From contig CAJMBK010000009.1 of assembly GCA_905211645.1 (NCBI GenBank), positions 1 through 36,675 on the forward strand: a stretch of 36,675 bases of DNA, given 5' to 3'. The stretch is from an uncultured Caryophanales bacterium. Its GTDB lineage: Bacteria; Bacillota_I; Bacilli_A; RFN20; CAG-288. Each line of letters starts with the position of its first letter. Within the stretch, counting starts at the first letter, position 1. The notes beneath the pieces were generated by a model. It saw only the letters and a list, made by a program, of their open reading frames with translations. It did no database searches and had not been told where the DNA came from. Shown here in pieces: positions 25,578 through 34,438 of the stretch. Both the position numbers and the translations under genes were made by a program.

Positions 25578-26918
25578 TCACTCCTTATCTAAAGTTGAAC
25601 AAGTTTCAGCTTCTTTAAGCTTCTTAACTTCTTTCTTATGATGAATCATTAAAATTACAGCAGGAATAAATGCTAAAGCAAGAACAATTGCTGCACCTAA
25701 GAAAATGAATTCATTAGGTAATTTAACTTCCTGCATATATTCATTTACATAAGTTTCAGCGGTGAATGCATAGCATGCTTCACCGATATATGGACCAGTA
25801 ACCATTGGAATGCAAACGGCAAAAATCATTCTGACACCTTGGAATGAACCTGCTTCATCCTTAGGTGTGTAATCCCTGATAATTGCACTAATTACAGCGG
25901 TTAAAACCATATAGGAAATAATTAACAAACAACCACCGATGCACAAACCGTAAATATTAGGTGCTAAGAATAAAATCATACAGCCGAGAATTCCAACACC
26001 TAACATAGGATAGAGTAAAACGAATTTACCGATTTTATCCATGAATAATCCGATGATAACTGTAACAATGCCAGCAATTAAGAAAATGCCACCCAAACAT
26101 AATGTGAATGTCATACCAGTGATCTTCAAATTATTTTCAATATAAACCATGAAGTATGGGAAGAAAACTTGGATAGCGATGTTGAAAACAGCAAATAAAA
26201 CTAATGCTAAATATAAAGTTACATTCTTTTTGACAACAGATGGTCTGAAGCCGTAAAAAATTGAAATTAAATACTTTTCATTTTTATTTGGTTTACAGAT
26301 ATCTTTAGGAAGTAAGAAAAACATTCCAATACCACAGCAGAATGTTAAAACACCAAATATCCAGAAAAAAATATCCCATCTTGGTTCTTTACCAGTAGTT
26401 AAGAAATTGAAACCGCCGAAAATTACAAGCATGCTGACAATAGGCAAAATTGAAATAACTGATTCAACCTTACCTCTATTTTCATTGGTTGTGTTGTCTG
26501 TAACAAATGCATTGAATGCGGCATCATTTGATGTCGAACCAAAAAATGTCATGACACAATCAAGAACAATGACCATTGTTCCGCTTAAAAATAAGCTGTT
26601 AGCAAGTGTTGCAGATGTAAAATTCTCTGGTTTAACAACATTAAATAGAACAATAGAAATTCCCCAAAGGATATAACCTATTGCAACAAACAGTTTTCTT
26701 CTACCGATTCTGTCACTTAAAGCACCCATGAATAATGTAGTTACTGTTGCCACAATTGCACTTAAAGCAACCATTACAGGGATGTAATCAGTACTTTGAG
26801 TTAAGTAGAAAACATACCTATTCAAATACATGTTTTCAATAGTCCATGCAAACTGACCAACGAGACCTGCAATGACTACTGAGAACCACCTTCTAATTCC
26901 AAAAGTATTTTCTTTCAT
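25578..26918 (-). CDS. MFS transporter, probably for a glycoside
   Basis: A polytopic permease of 446 residues with about 12 TM segments. It has the MFS motif A variant MGALSDRIGRRKLF between TM2 and TM3, and a basic C-terminal tail. The gene ends 2 nt before the GH2 gene begins, so the pair should import a glycoside and hydrolyse it inside the cell; the transported sugar is inferred from this neighbour. The ribosome binding site (AAGGAG) lies within the 3' arm of a 16-bp hairpin, which implies that translation may be gated. Confidence 0.85.
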   Translation of the reverse strand: MKENTFGIRRWFSVVIAGLVGQFAWTIENMYLNRYVFYLTQSTDYIPVMVALSAIVATVTTLFMGALSDRIGRRKLFVAIGYILWGISIVLFNVVKPENFTSATLANSLFLSGTMVIVLDCVMTFFGSTSNDAAFNAFVTDNTTNENRGKVESVISILPIVSMLVIFGGFNFLTTGKEPRWDIFFWIFGVLTFCCGIGMFFLLPKDICKPNKNEKYLISIFYGFRPSVVKKNVTLYLALVLFAVFNIAIQVFFPYFMVYIENNLKITGMTFTLCLGGIFLIAGIVTVIIGLFMDKIGKFVLLYPMLGVGILGCMILFLAPNIYGLCIGGCLLIISYMVLTAVISAIIRDYTPKDEAGSFQGVRMIFAVCIPMVTGPYIGEACYAFTAETYVNEYMQEVKLPNEFIFLGAAIVLALAFIPAVILMIHHKKEVKKLKEAETCSTLDKE

Positions 26919-26923
26919 ATAAA

Positions 26924-26964
26924 AAATCTCCTTGAATTACTTAAATTTTAATTCAAAGAGATTT
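26924..26964 (-). promoter_or_regulatory. 16-bp hairpin, terminator-like and sequestering the MFS ribosome binding site
   Basis: The arms 26949-26964 and 26924-26939 pair over 16 positions with a single G-U wobble and a 9-nt loop. The 3' arm contains AAGGAG, the ribosome binding site of the MFS gene, and runs into a short T tract just before ATG 26918. The 5' arm begins 4 nt after the stop of the upstream lipoprotein gene. It can act as terminator of the lipoprotein operon and as a lid on MFS translation. Confidence 0.75.
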
Positions 26965-26968
26965 AAGT

Positions 26969-27451
26969 TCAGTTAAATTTAGTAAGATTATCTGCTGTTT
27001 CTTCAATGAGAGTGAATAAATTAGCCATAAACTCATCATATGTGACATGGGCATCTCCATCTTGAACAAGATAACCTTTAATTCCATCCAATGAAAGATA
27101 ATACTCAAGATTTGATGTATAAATTTCACCTTCATCCTCTCCGTTTAGTTCAATTTTCACAGTGTAGATATAAACTTCAGAAGGTAAATCAACAACAAAT
27201 GGAGAAACTTTCTGTGATTCAATATGTTCAATAAATAGATCAACAGTTCCCCAATCACTACAAGTATAACTTTCTTGAAGAGTTGAACTTTTATATATTT
27301 CAAGTTTCATATTGTTATAACTACCAAATGGATGTTTAGCTTCTACATCTAAATTGATCCAGTTATTAGTATCCCAATCATATCTAACGCAACTTGTTGT
27401 GCTAAATAAAGAAGGTAAAATTGTTAGCATTGCTAAAAATTTATTTTTCAT
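26969..27451 (-). CDS. Probable lipoprotein, unknown function (second of pair)
   Basis: A 160-residue secreted protein. The N-terminus MKNKFLAMLTILPSLFSTTSC gives a basic, a hydrophobic and a lipobox-like TTSC segment, with C21 as the likely lipidated residue. The mature part is acidic and beta-rich, with aromatic residues; no family is recognised. The start overlaps the end of the preceding lipoprotein gene by 11 nt; AGGAGG lies 9 nt upstream. It is the last gene of a three-gene unit with a polytopic membrane protein, probably one surface complex. It ends with TGA. Confidence 0.7.
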   Translation of the reverse strand: MKNKFLAMLTILPSLFSTTSCVRYDWDTNNWINLDVEAKHPFGSYNNMKLEIYKSSTLQESYTCSDWGTVDLFIEHIESQKVSPFVVDLPSEVYIYTVKIELNGEDEGEIYTSNLEYYLSLDGIKGYLVQDGDAHVTYDEFMANLFTLIEETADNLTKFN

Positions 27452-27929
27452 TGTAAATTACCTCCTCTCCAGTAAGTTCAGAGCTTGAATCTGTTTGCTC
27501 TTCATCTTGACCATCTTCTAAATAACCCTCCCTCTCAAATTGATGGAGATTCATAAGAGGCTCGAAATTATAAGAGTACCATGGTGAATAATTAAAAGAA
27601 ATATATGAATGACACTCTCTAATAGTAAATTCTTCATTATCCATTTCAAAAGTCACGGTTGAGATGTCTGTTTCAATTAACTCAACACTTTCTGCAAAAG
27701 GATAATATGATGTTGATTCATAAAGATTAATTAACTTAAAGATGTTTCTTCGATTTGTTATATATGCAACTTTCTTCTTATCTCTATTGTACGTAGTATA
27801 GGTTACTCTATTTGCCATGAAGAGCTCATTAGGAAGATTAATCTTTATGAAATAATCTGTATTAACACCACAAGATGAGATAGATAATAACGAAACAACT
27901 GCTGGAAGAATATAAAACTTCTTATTCAT
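27441..27929 (-). CDS. Probable lipoprotein, unknown function (first of pair)
   Basis: A 162-residue protein. ATG 27929 follows AAGGAGGAA. The signal peptide MNKKFYILPAVVSLLSISSC ends in a lipobox (ISSC, C20 lipidated). The mature domain has several tyrosine- and threonine-rich strands and an acidic, low-complexity tail (EDGQDEEQTDSSSE). No family is recognised. It lies 12 nt after the membrane protein gene and overlaps the second lipoprotein gene, so the three are surely translated together. Confidence 0.75.
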   Translation of the reverse strand: MNKKFYILPAVVSLLSISSCGVNTDYFIKINLPNELFMANRVTYTTYNRDKKKVAYITNRRNIFKLINLYESTSYYPFAESVELIETDISTVTFEMDNEEFTIRECHSYISFNYSPWYSYNFEPLMNLHQFEREGYLEDGQDEEQTDSSSELTGEEVIYNEK

Positions 27930-27941
27930 ATCAATTCCTCC

Positions 27942-29228
27942 TTAATTATTATCGCTTCTTATTGAAGCGTAGAAATATTTGTAGTTATTCAAGTATTCAT
28001 ACATTGCTGAACTAGCGATGAATAAAAAGAATACGTATGCAATTACTTGTGAAACAATAAGTGGGAAATCAACAATTGTGAGGATGTAAGTTGTTAAGAA
28101 AACATATGCAATTGAGAAAAATGTGATTGCTGTTAACAATAAAAGCATTAATAAGAAAACTAAAAATACAAGTTTTACACTGTTTTTATTGTTGAGTGCT
28201 TGTCTGATAAATTCCTTAAAGAGAAGTGCGTAAATAATTGATAATCCTAAGATATCTAAGTAATAAGTATTTGGATGATGAGCGGTGAAACTGAAATACT
28301 TAAGATATAAGAAAAGTTGAGCGATCATCAAACTGAAAATTAAGGATGCTGAAAGTAAAGTTAAATTTCCTTTTATCATGTATTTTTCAGAGATTCTTGA
28401 ACCTGCAATATAGAAGCCAAGTGCAACTAGGAATAAAACAAGAGACATAACTCCTAAGGTATTTGCAAAGTGAATTACTGAATCTCTAGCATATTCGTCT
28501 TTGATAAAAAGAGTGAATGAAAGAAAACATAAAAGTGAAATAATTGTAAAACCAAAGCCTGAGTAATTTAGAGTTTTTAATGTCTGTCTAATCGAATTAA
28601 TTCTAAATTCATTAGTTAAAGTAACTCTTTTTGTTGGAATTCTTAATTTGATAAATAGATAAACCGAAACAATAATAGCTGGAATAATTAAGACTTGAGT
28701 GTAGTTTAATTCAAATCTAAATGCATTGCCTACTCTTGTTAATGTGGTTAGTAAGATAAAAATCATAACTGGAATAGCTAATGCTTCAAGTCCGATATAT
28801 GACCAGATTTTCTTTAATCTTTCTTCATAAATATCTTTTGTATTCAAAAAGATTAAAGGTAAGTAGACCAAAGATGGTAATCCAGCATCAAAATAAACTA
28901 AACCTCTCAATAAATTTACATCATATGAATTAGTTTTTGTAGTGAAATTTGCCAATGAGAGATAAAACACTGTATAGACTACTAGTGATGATAAATCGAC
29001 AATTGGATAAATTTTTGAATAAGATGAATGATAATTAGCTCTTATAAAATATCTCAAACCAAAGTAAATTAGTAGAAATACTTCAATGCTAAGAAAGTAA
29101 CTTTGCAGTGTTGAATCTGCCATTCCAGCAAATCCGCCAATAAATGGAATTAGCATCAAAATAAGTGCAAAGAAATTAACTGAAAGTGACAGAACTATCT
29201 TCACTTTTGAGAGTGTACTTGGGTTCAT
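27942..29228 (-). CDS. Polytopic membrane protein of unknown function
   Basis: A 428-residue protein with about 10-12 hydrophobic segments and short loops. There is no ATP-binding or transporter signature I recognise. ATG 29228 is the first possible start: an in-frame TGA lies two codons upstream. The only good ribosome binding site (AGGAGG, 29259-29264) is about 30 nt away, with a perfect 7-bp hairpin between the two. The gene heads an operon with two lipoproteins, so a lipoprotein-assisted membrane complex is the simplest reading. Confidence 0.75.
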   Translation of the reverse strand: MNPSTLSKVKIVLSLSVNFFALILMLIPFIGGFAGMADSTLQSYFLSIEVFLLIYFGLRYFIRANYHSSYSKIYPIVDLSSLVVYTVFYLSLANFTTKTNSYDVNLLRGLVYFDAGLPSLVYLPLIFLNTKDIYEERLKKIWSYIGLEALAIPVMIFILLTTLTRVGNAFRFELNYTQVLIIPAIIVSVYLFIKLRIPTKRVTLTNEFRINSIRQTLKTLNYSGFGFTIISLLCFLSFTLFIKDEYARDSVIHFANTLGVMSLVLFLVALGFYIAGSRISEKYMIKGNLTLLSASLIFSLMIAQLFLYLKYFSFTAHHPNTYYLDILGLSIIYALLFKEFIRQALNNKNSVKLVFLVFLLMLLLLTAITFFSIAYVFLTTYILTIVDFPLIVSQVIAYVFFLFIASSAMYEYLNNYKYFYASIRSDNN

Positions 29229-29237
29229 AAGCTTTCA

Positions 29238-29264
29238 ACTTTAGATAAACTAAAGTAGCCTCCT
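29238..29264 (-). promoter_or_regulatory. Hairpin between distant ribosome binding site and start codon
   Basis: ACTTTAG and CTAAAGT (29250-29256 and 29238-29244) pair perfectly around a 5-nt loop. The AGGAGG at 29259-29264 lies 2 nt 5' of the stem and the ATG 9 nt 3' of it. Folding would reduce the effective spacing from about 30 to about 11 nt. Confidence 0.55.
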
Positions 29265-29395
29265 TGAAAATTATATACATGTTCAAATTGTCATTGTCAA
29301 TTATAATGTCCTATTTTTTCATATACAAAAGGCATTTTTGTCCTCTTGAATATCAGCAATATTACACAGAAAAAAGGTCAGATGTTACTCCAACC

Positions 29396-30742
29396 TTAAA
29401 TCTTATATTTTGTTTTTACGTATTCAGTTTCTGCTTCAAGAGTGTTTTCAAGTTCGTTTAAAACAACTCTATTTAAGACATCATAAAGAATAGTTTTGAA
29501 TATAGCACCAGGCTTGAAACCTAAATCGATTAAAACCTTGCCATTAATTTTCAAATCAGAAATCTGCAAAGCACCTGTGTTAGAAACAAAGTCTTTTCCA
29601 ACTCTATAGAGTTCATTGTATTTCTTATTTAAACTTAAATCATCTTTATGTGCCAAATCATCAGCTCTTTTAAGTTCGATCAAGTCCAAAATGTTGTACT
29701 TACCAACTAATGGAAGAAGTTTAGCAAAGTCTTTTCTTTTGTCAGGGCGAAGAAGTCTATCATGAGCTCTGATTAATGCTTCAACTTTTCTAACGGTTTT
29801 ATTGTCATAGTGCAATCTGTTCAAAATAGTAACTGCTAAATCTGCAGACGCATATTCATGTCCGATAAATTGCAATCTTGCTGGATTTTTTGGATTGGGT
29901 TTAGCAACTAAAGGTTTTGCAATATCATGCAATATTGCAGCAAGTTTTAAACTGAGTGATGGTTTAACATAATCACATGCTTTTAAAACGTGTGTTAAAA
30001 CATCATATTTATGATATCTGCTTTTCTGTTGAAAATCTTTGCAAGCTTCAAATTCAGGAATGAAGATTTTGAAGATATCAAAGTATTTTTTAACAATCTT
30101 TTCGACGTTGTTACTAAGAAGAATTCGGTTGAATTCTTCTCTGATTCTTTCATAAGCAATGTTGTTTAATAAATCTTTATTTCTAAATATTGCATTGTAT
30201 GTTTCTTCTTCAATTTCAAATCCATCTAAACATGATTCAAAGCGGATTGCTCTTAAGATTCTTAATCCATCCTCTTTAAATCTATCATCTGGATTTCCTA
30301 TGCACCTAATTTTTCTTTCGTAAATATCCTTTTTACCATTGGTTGGATCAAGGAATTGATTGGTGACTACATCGTAATACAAAGCGTTGATTGTGAAATC
30401 TCTTCTTTTTGAATCTTCGATGTAATCTGAGACATAAACGACACCACTAGGATGTCTATTATCTTCGTAAGCTAAGTCTTTTCTAAAAGTAGTGACTTCA
30501 ACTTGATGCTTACTGTCATTAACTAAAGTGACTGTTCCATGTTTTAATCCAGTCTCGACAACTAAATATCTAGTTTCAAAGATTGCTTTAACAACTTCAG
30601 GAGCTGCTGAAGTTGTGACATCATAATCATGAATTGGTTGGTTGAGGAAATAGTTTCTACAGGCACCACCAACAACATAAGCTGCATAACCTTTTTTATT
30701 CAATGTAGTCAATACATCATAAACAAAGTATGGTAATCTCAT
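29396..30742 (-). CDS. cca: CCA tRNA nucleotidyltransferase with HD domain
   Basis: A class II nucleotidyltransferase that adds or repairs the 3' CCA end of tRNA, 448 residues. Signature motifs are VVGGACRN (23-30), HDYDVTTSA with the metal-binding D39 and D41, RRDFTINAL, and RILRAIRF in the body domain. The C-terminal half has an HD phosphohydrolase domain (LAAILHDIAKP), as in the Gram-negative and some Bacilli enzymes. The ATG overlaps the stop of the dus gene by one base (TAATG). Confidence 0.93.
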   Translation of the reverse strand: MRLPYFVYDVLTTLNKKGYAAYVVGGACRNYFLNQPIHDYDVTTSAAPEVVKAIFETRYLVVETGLKHGTVTLVNDSKHQVEVTTFRKDLAYEDNRHPSGVVYVSDYIEDSKRRDFTINALYYDVVTNQFLDPTNGKKDIYERKIRCIGNPDDRFKEDGLRILRAIRFESCLDGFEIEEETYNAIFRNKDLLNNIAYERIREEFNRILLSNNVEKIVKKYFDIFKIFIPEFEACKDFQQKSRYHKYDVLTHVLKACDYVKPSLSLKLAAILHDIAKPLVAKPNPKNPARLQFIGHEYASADLAVTILNRLHYDNKTVRKVEALIRAHDRLLRPDKRKDFAKLLPLVGKYNILDLIELKRADDLAHKDDLSLNKKYNELYRVGKDFVSNTGALQISDLKINGKVLIDLGFKPGAIFKTILYDVLNRVVLNELENTLEAETEYVKTKYKI

Positions 30743-31749
30743 TAATTAACTTTCCTCCTTTCATCCTGATTATTCAATTGGAGTAAATCATCAATAAATT
30801 TGTAGTACTCATCCATATTTTTCAAAGTAACCAAAGTTGATCTAATTGCTTTACTGATGGAAAATCCTCTGAAAAAGTGTGGACCGTATCCTTTAATAAT
30901 ATTGATAAATCTCTCTTCACCACGTGAAGAGATGTAGTATTCATTCTGTTTCTTAAAATCTAAAACTTGTTCGTGAAAAGTTGGTGATAAAACTTCGTTA
31001 CCAAGTTCTTTATCACACATTTGCGTGAAAATATTTGGATTTCCGATAGCATTTCTGCCAAGCATGATTGCATCTGCTTTGGTGTAATCTAAAACTTCCT
31101 GGAAGTTATCCAAGTTGATATCTCCATTAGCAACAACAGGAATATTTGCTTTAGCTTTAACTTCTTTGATGATGTCAAAGTTATTCTTTCCAGAGAATAA
31201 AGCTTTTCTAGTTCTTCCGTGTAAAGCAACCATTTGAACTCCAACTTTTTCAAATATCTTTAAGTTGTCAAATATATTTATATGATTATCATCAATACCA
31301 ATTCTTGTCTTAACAATAACAGGTTTAGAAGATTTCTTAACGATTGCTTCAAGCATTGCCTCAAGAATTTCTGGTTTGTCAATTAGATAGCAACCGGCGT
31401 GTTGCTTCAAAACCTTAGGGACAGAACAACCTAAATTGATATCAAGAAAATCATACTTTCCATTTGCTTCCAAGATTTCTATTGCTTTTAAAATATGATC
31501 AATTTCTCCACCAAAAAGTTGCAAGGCAACTAAGCCTTCATCATTTTGAGTTTCTCTAACCATTGCTAGTGTATCTTTAGAATTGTAGAAAAGTGCGTTT
31601 GCTGAAATCATCTCTGTGTAAACTAAACCAGCACCATGTTCAGCACAAATCTTTCTAAAAGCTAAGTCGGTATAACCTGCTAAAGGAGCAAGAAAATAGC
31701 GATTAGGAATTTCAATTCCAGCTACTTTTAAAGTTTTGTAATTAGCCAT
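30742..31749 (-). CDS. dus: tRNA-dihydrouridine synthase (DusB type)
   Basis: An FMN-dependent enzyme that reduces uridines in tRNA D-loops. I start it at ATG 31749, 6 nt after AGGAGG, giving 335 residues; an in-frame TTG at 31755 abuts the ribosome binding site. Motifs are APLAGYTDLAFR, YTEMISANAL, the active-site Cys C108 in DINLGCSVPK (a serine replaces the usual proline after the Cys), HGRTR and VANGDI. The start overlaps the DUF523 gene by 8 nt, and cca follows directly, so the three form a tRNA-related operon. Confidence 0.92.
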   Translation of the reverse strand: MANYKTLKVAGIEIPNRYFLAPLAGYTDLAFRKICAEHGAGLVYTEMISANALFYNSKDTLAMVRETQNDEGLVALQLFGGEIDHILKAIEILEANGKYDFLDINLGCSVPKVLKQHAGCYLIDKPEILEAMLEAIVKKSSKPVIVKTRIGIDDNHINIFDNLKIFEKVGVQMVALHGRTRKALFSGKNNFDIIKEVKAKANIPVVANGDINLDNFQEVLDYTKADAIMLGRNAIGNPNIFTQMCDKELGNEVLSPTFHEQVLDFKKQNEYYISSRGEERFINIIKGYGPHFFRGFSISKAIRSTLVTLKNMDEYYKFIDDLLQLNNQDERRKVN

Positions 31750-32275
31750 TTTCAACCTCCTTTTTATACTCTTCTAAGAATGCATCAATATCTTCTGAAG
31801 AGATGATTTTTATATTCTTATTCAAACAGTAGGAGAGTAAACCTCCGTGATTAACTAACTTCTTGCTAAAAGTGCCATCATATCTGTATTTAACACCACA
31901 TGAAGGAGATTTTTCTTTTAAGAAAGCATATTTACAATTATTGATTTCGGCTAAATGAGAAGCCATTTTACAACCCGAAATAAAGAAAGTTGTGTTATCT
32001 TTACCTTTGTTATTTAAGATTTTGAAATTAGCAAAAGCTTCCAAAAATGGTGTGTTAGGATTGTAGATAATATCCTCATCTGAGCAGACAATTTCCGATG
32101 GTAAACGAGGGGTTTTCATACCACCCATAACTTCTGGGCAGACTAAAACCAAATCAAAATATTGAGAAAGTTTTTTGTACAAATCAGATTTGACAACCTT
32201 CCCATCGTATCTGCAATTAACATTACAAAGGCATGCTGAAATAATAGCTTTTTCTTTTTTGATTTCGTGTGACAT
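31742..32275 (-). CDS. DUF523 family protein
   Basis: A 177-residue cytoplasmic protein. The family signatures are SACLCNVNCRYDG near the N-terminus, CPEVMGGMKTPRLP in the middle and EKSPSCGVKYRYDGTF near 120-135. The conserved cysteines suggest a metal or sulfur site, and roles in sulfur or selenium chemistry have been suggested for relatives, but none is established here. It begins at ATG 32275 after AGGAA and opens the DUF523-dus-cca operon. Confidence 0.85.
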   Translation of the reverse strand: MSHEIKKEKAIISACLCNVNCRYDGKVVKSDLYKKLSQYFDLVLVCPEVMGGMKTPRLPSEIVCSDEDIIYNPNTPFLEAFANFKILNNKGKDNTTFFISGCKMASHLAEINNCKYAFLKEKSPSCGVKYRYDGTFSKKLVNHGGLLSYCLNKNIKIISSEDIDAFLEEYKKEVENG

Positions 32276-32364
32276 ATAAATTTCCTGACTGCTTAAAGTC
32301 TGCTAATATTTTATCAATAATCTAATTCATTTTTATATAATTTTGAAAACACAAAGGAGATTTT

Positions 32365-32814
32365 ATGGCAATTATTAATGTAGATAAAAATGTTGCATTA
32401 ACATTCTCTAAATTTTCTAAAGACTTAGTTAATTTACAGCAATATATCAGACCAATCTTGACTGATGATAACGCCTCAATTTCTTTAAAAGCCAATGTTA
32501 TTGAAGAAATTGTACGTTTTTATGCAAAAAGAGGTCCAGTTCTTGGTAATTTTACCCTTAAAGCTCGTGGCAAAACCTTCTTTGAAGGTGCACCTTTAGA
32601 AGGTAAAGAATTTCAATTTTCCTTCTTAGAAAATTACCTTTATAACGTTAGAAAACGTTTTGACGAAAAAGACTACAAGAAGATTACAAAGTTTGCTTAT
32701 ATCTATTATTACTTCCATATGCCAAAACTTAATTTACATACCGAAGAAGATATGATGAACTTATTCTTGAAGCTCAAAGAATGTGAAAAAGAGGATGATG
32801 TATTAGAAATATGA
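32365..32814 (+). CDS. Hypothetical protein linked to a DUF4422 gene
   Basis: A 149-residue soluble protein; ATG 32365 follows AAAGGAG, and a TATAAT-like box lies at 32336-32341. It begins with helices and contains the basic stretch FTLKARGKTFFEG. No family is recognised. Its stop overlaps the start of the DUF4422 gene as ATGA, so the two are translated together. It may be an accessory factor to that protein. Confidence 0.75.
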   Translation: MAIINVDKNVALTFSKFSKDLVNLQQYIRPILTDDNASISLKANVIEEIVRFYAKRGPVLGNFTLKARGKTFFEGAPLEGKEFQFSFLENYLYNVRKRFDEKDYKKITKFAYIYYYFHMPKLNLHTEEDMMNLFLKLKECEKEDDVLEI

Positions 32815-33563
32815 AATTAAGAATTTACACAGTCGGACATAAAGCCTTACCTGAAAATTTCACTTTACCTGATAATTATTACTATTTCAAAGTCGGTGCA
32901 AAAGATTGTAAGGCAGACTTTTACGATGATTCAGAAATTAATATCCACGAGAAAAATCCTTATTACTGTGAACTCACAGCTTACTACTGGATTTGGAAAA
33001 ATGATAAGGATTCAGATGTTGTTGGTTTAGCCCACTACAGAAGATATTTCTCCAAGAGTTATTTCTTTAATCCTAAGAATTTCTACAACACTAAACAGAT
33101 TGAAAAGGATCTTAGAAATCATGATATTATCACAACTAAACTCTATAAAATATATGGTAATTGTTTCACAAATAGAGTCGAATTCTGCCACGAAGAGGAC
33201 GTTAAAAAGCTTCGTGAATCAATGAAAAGAATTCACCCAGATTATCTAAAAACTTACGATGAAGTAATGGCTGGAAATAGAACTTTCTTACTCAACATGT
33301 TCATCGCTAAGAAAGAAGTTTTTGATAACTACGCAAAATGGCTTTTCGATCTCTTCGATGATTTAGAAAAATATATCCACCCAGAAAACTACGAAGGTAA
33401 CTACAAGAGAGTCTTTGGTTATCTCTCCGAAACACTTTTGACCGTTTATGTTTTCCACAATCATCTTAAATATAAATGTGTCAGAGTTAATGTCACTGAT
33501 AAAACTTTCTGGCAAAGAGTTAGAAATAAACTTAGAAAGATTATCTTAAGAAAGAATCAATAA
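32811..33563 (+). CDS. DUF4422 protein, surface polysaccharide enzyme-like (1)
   Basis: A 250-residue protein of the DUF4422 family, usually annotated as a capsular polysaccharide or exopolysaccharide glycosyltransferase. It has the family core: a short N-terminal strand (KLRIYTVGHK), NPYYCELTAYYWIWKN, then VGLAHYRRYFS and FLLNMFIAKKEVFDNY. No signal peptide or membrane segment is present. Overlap with the preceding gene is 4 nt. A second DUF4422 gene converges on it from the minus strand. Donor and acceptor sugars are not readable. Confidence 0.88.
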   Translation: MKLRIYTVGHKALPENFTLPDNYYYFKVGAKDCKADFYDDSEINIHEKNPYYCELTAYYWIWKNDKDSDVVGLAHYRRYFSKSYFFNPKNFYNTKQIEKDLRNHDIITTKLYKIYGNCFTNRVEFCHEEDVKKLRESMKRIHPDYLKTYDEVMAGNRTFLLNMFIAKKEVFDNYAKWLFDLFDDLEKYIHPENYEGNYKRVFGYLSETLLTVYVFHNHLKYKCVRVNVTDKTFWQRVRNKLRKIILRKNQ

Positions 33564-33576
33564 TTTAACTAACCTA

Positions 33577-33609
33577 TCCTGAAGTAAACAAAATTCCTTC
33601 AGGATTTTT
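33577..33609 (+). terminator. Terminator of the plus-strand DUF4422 gene
   Basis: TCCTGAAG (33577-33584) pairs with CTTCAGGA (33597-33604), a 12-nt loop, followed by TTTTTG. Confidence 0.8.
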
Positions 33610-33625
33610 GATTCTAATTTTCTTT

Positions 33626-33650
33626 AAAAGAAAAGAACCTTTACCGGTTC
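33626..33650 (-). terminator. Terminator of the minus-strand DUF4422 operon
   Basis: On the minus strand GAACC (33646-33650) and GGTTC (33635-33639) form a 5-bp stem with a 6-nt loop, followed by TTTTCTTTT. It ends the minus-strand glycan operon. Confidence 0.6.
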
Positions 33651-33664
33651 GACCAATAAAGATT

Positions 33665-34438
33665 CTACTTTTCAACTTTAACAAATTTTCTCTTGATGAA
33701 GTTAAATATCTTCTTAAACCAATTTTGTTTTTCTAAGAAAACATATTTTTGGTCATGAACTTTGAGTTTATTTGCATTGATGTAAACATCAAAGAGAAGT
33801 TCTGAGATAAATCCAAAAACTCGTTTTTCATTCTTGGAGTAATTAGATAAATCTACTCTCTTTTCAAGTTCAAAAAGAATATCAAACATCCAAGTTAGGA
33901 ACTTATCTGCAGTTTCTTTCTTTGCAATAAACATGTTGAAGTAGTGACCAGAGCTCTTATTCATATGTTTGTCGAAAGATTCTAAATATTCTGGATACTT
34001 CTCTTCAATAATTTTTCTTGTTTCATCAAGAGGTTCTTGATGATGAGCATGAATGTAGTGAGAATAATTAGATTCGATGTAATAATTTCTCTTTTTAGGG
34101 AGAATGAAATCATATTCAGAAAGTAACTTCTCAATTGTTTCCTTCTTAATAGCATTCTCAATTTTCTTCTTAGAAGAATTTTTATCTAAGAATAATCTTC
34201 TGTAATGAACTAAACCAATTACATCATAATCAAGATTTTTCCATGCATAATACAAAGCAGTTAACTCGCAATAGTTACTGTTTTTCTCAGAGATATTTTC
34301 TCCTTTATCGTCGGTTTGATAAAGTGAAGTTAATTCTTTATCTTCTTTTCCAGAGCCAACAATAATTGGAACGTAAATCTCATCCTTAGGAAATTCTGCT
34401 TTCTTATGAGAGCAGAGACACATAACCACTTTAGACAT
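33665..34438 (-). CDS. DUF4422 protein, surface polysaccharide enzyme-like (2)
   Basis: A 257-residue member of the same family as the product of 32811-33563. I start it at ATG 34438, 6 nt after AGGAG; the in-frame TTG at 34444 touches the ribosome binding site. Core motifs are SNYCELTALYYAWKN, VIGLVHYRRLF and HYFNMFIAKKETADK. It overlaps the polymerase gene by 8 nt and ends a three-gene operon with a GT2 transferase and an O-antigen polymerase-like protein, which supports a role in surface glycan assembly. Confidence 0.88.
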   Translation of the reverse strand: MSKVVMCLCSHKKAEFPKDEIYVPIIVGSGKEDKELTSLYQTDDKGENISEKNSNYCELTALYYAWKNLDYDVIGLVHYRRLFLDKNSSKKKIENAIKKETIEKLLSEYDFILPKKRNYYIESNYSHYIHAHHQEPLDETRKIIEEKYPEYLESFDKHMNKSSGHYFNMFIAKKETADKFLTWMFDILFELEKRVDLSNYSKNEKRVFGFISELLFDVYINANKLKVHDQKYVFLEKQNWFKKIFNFIKRKFVKVEK

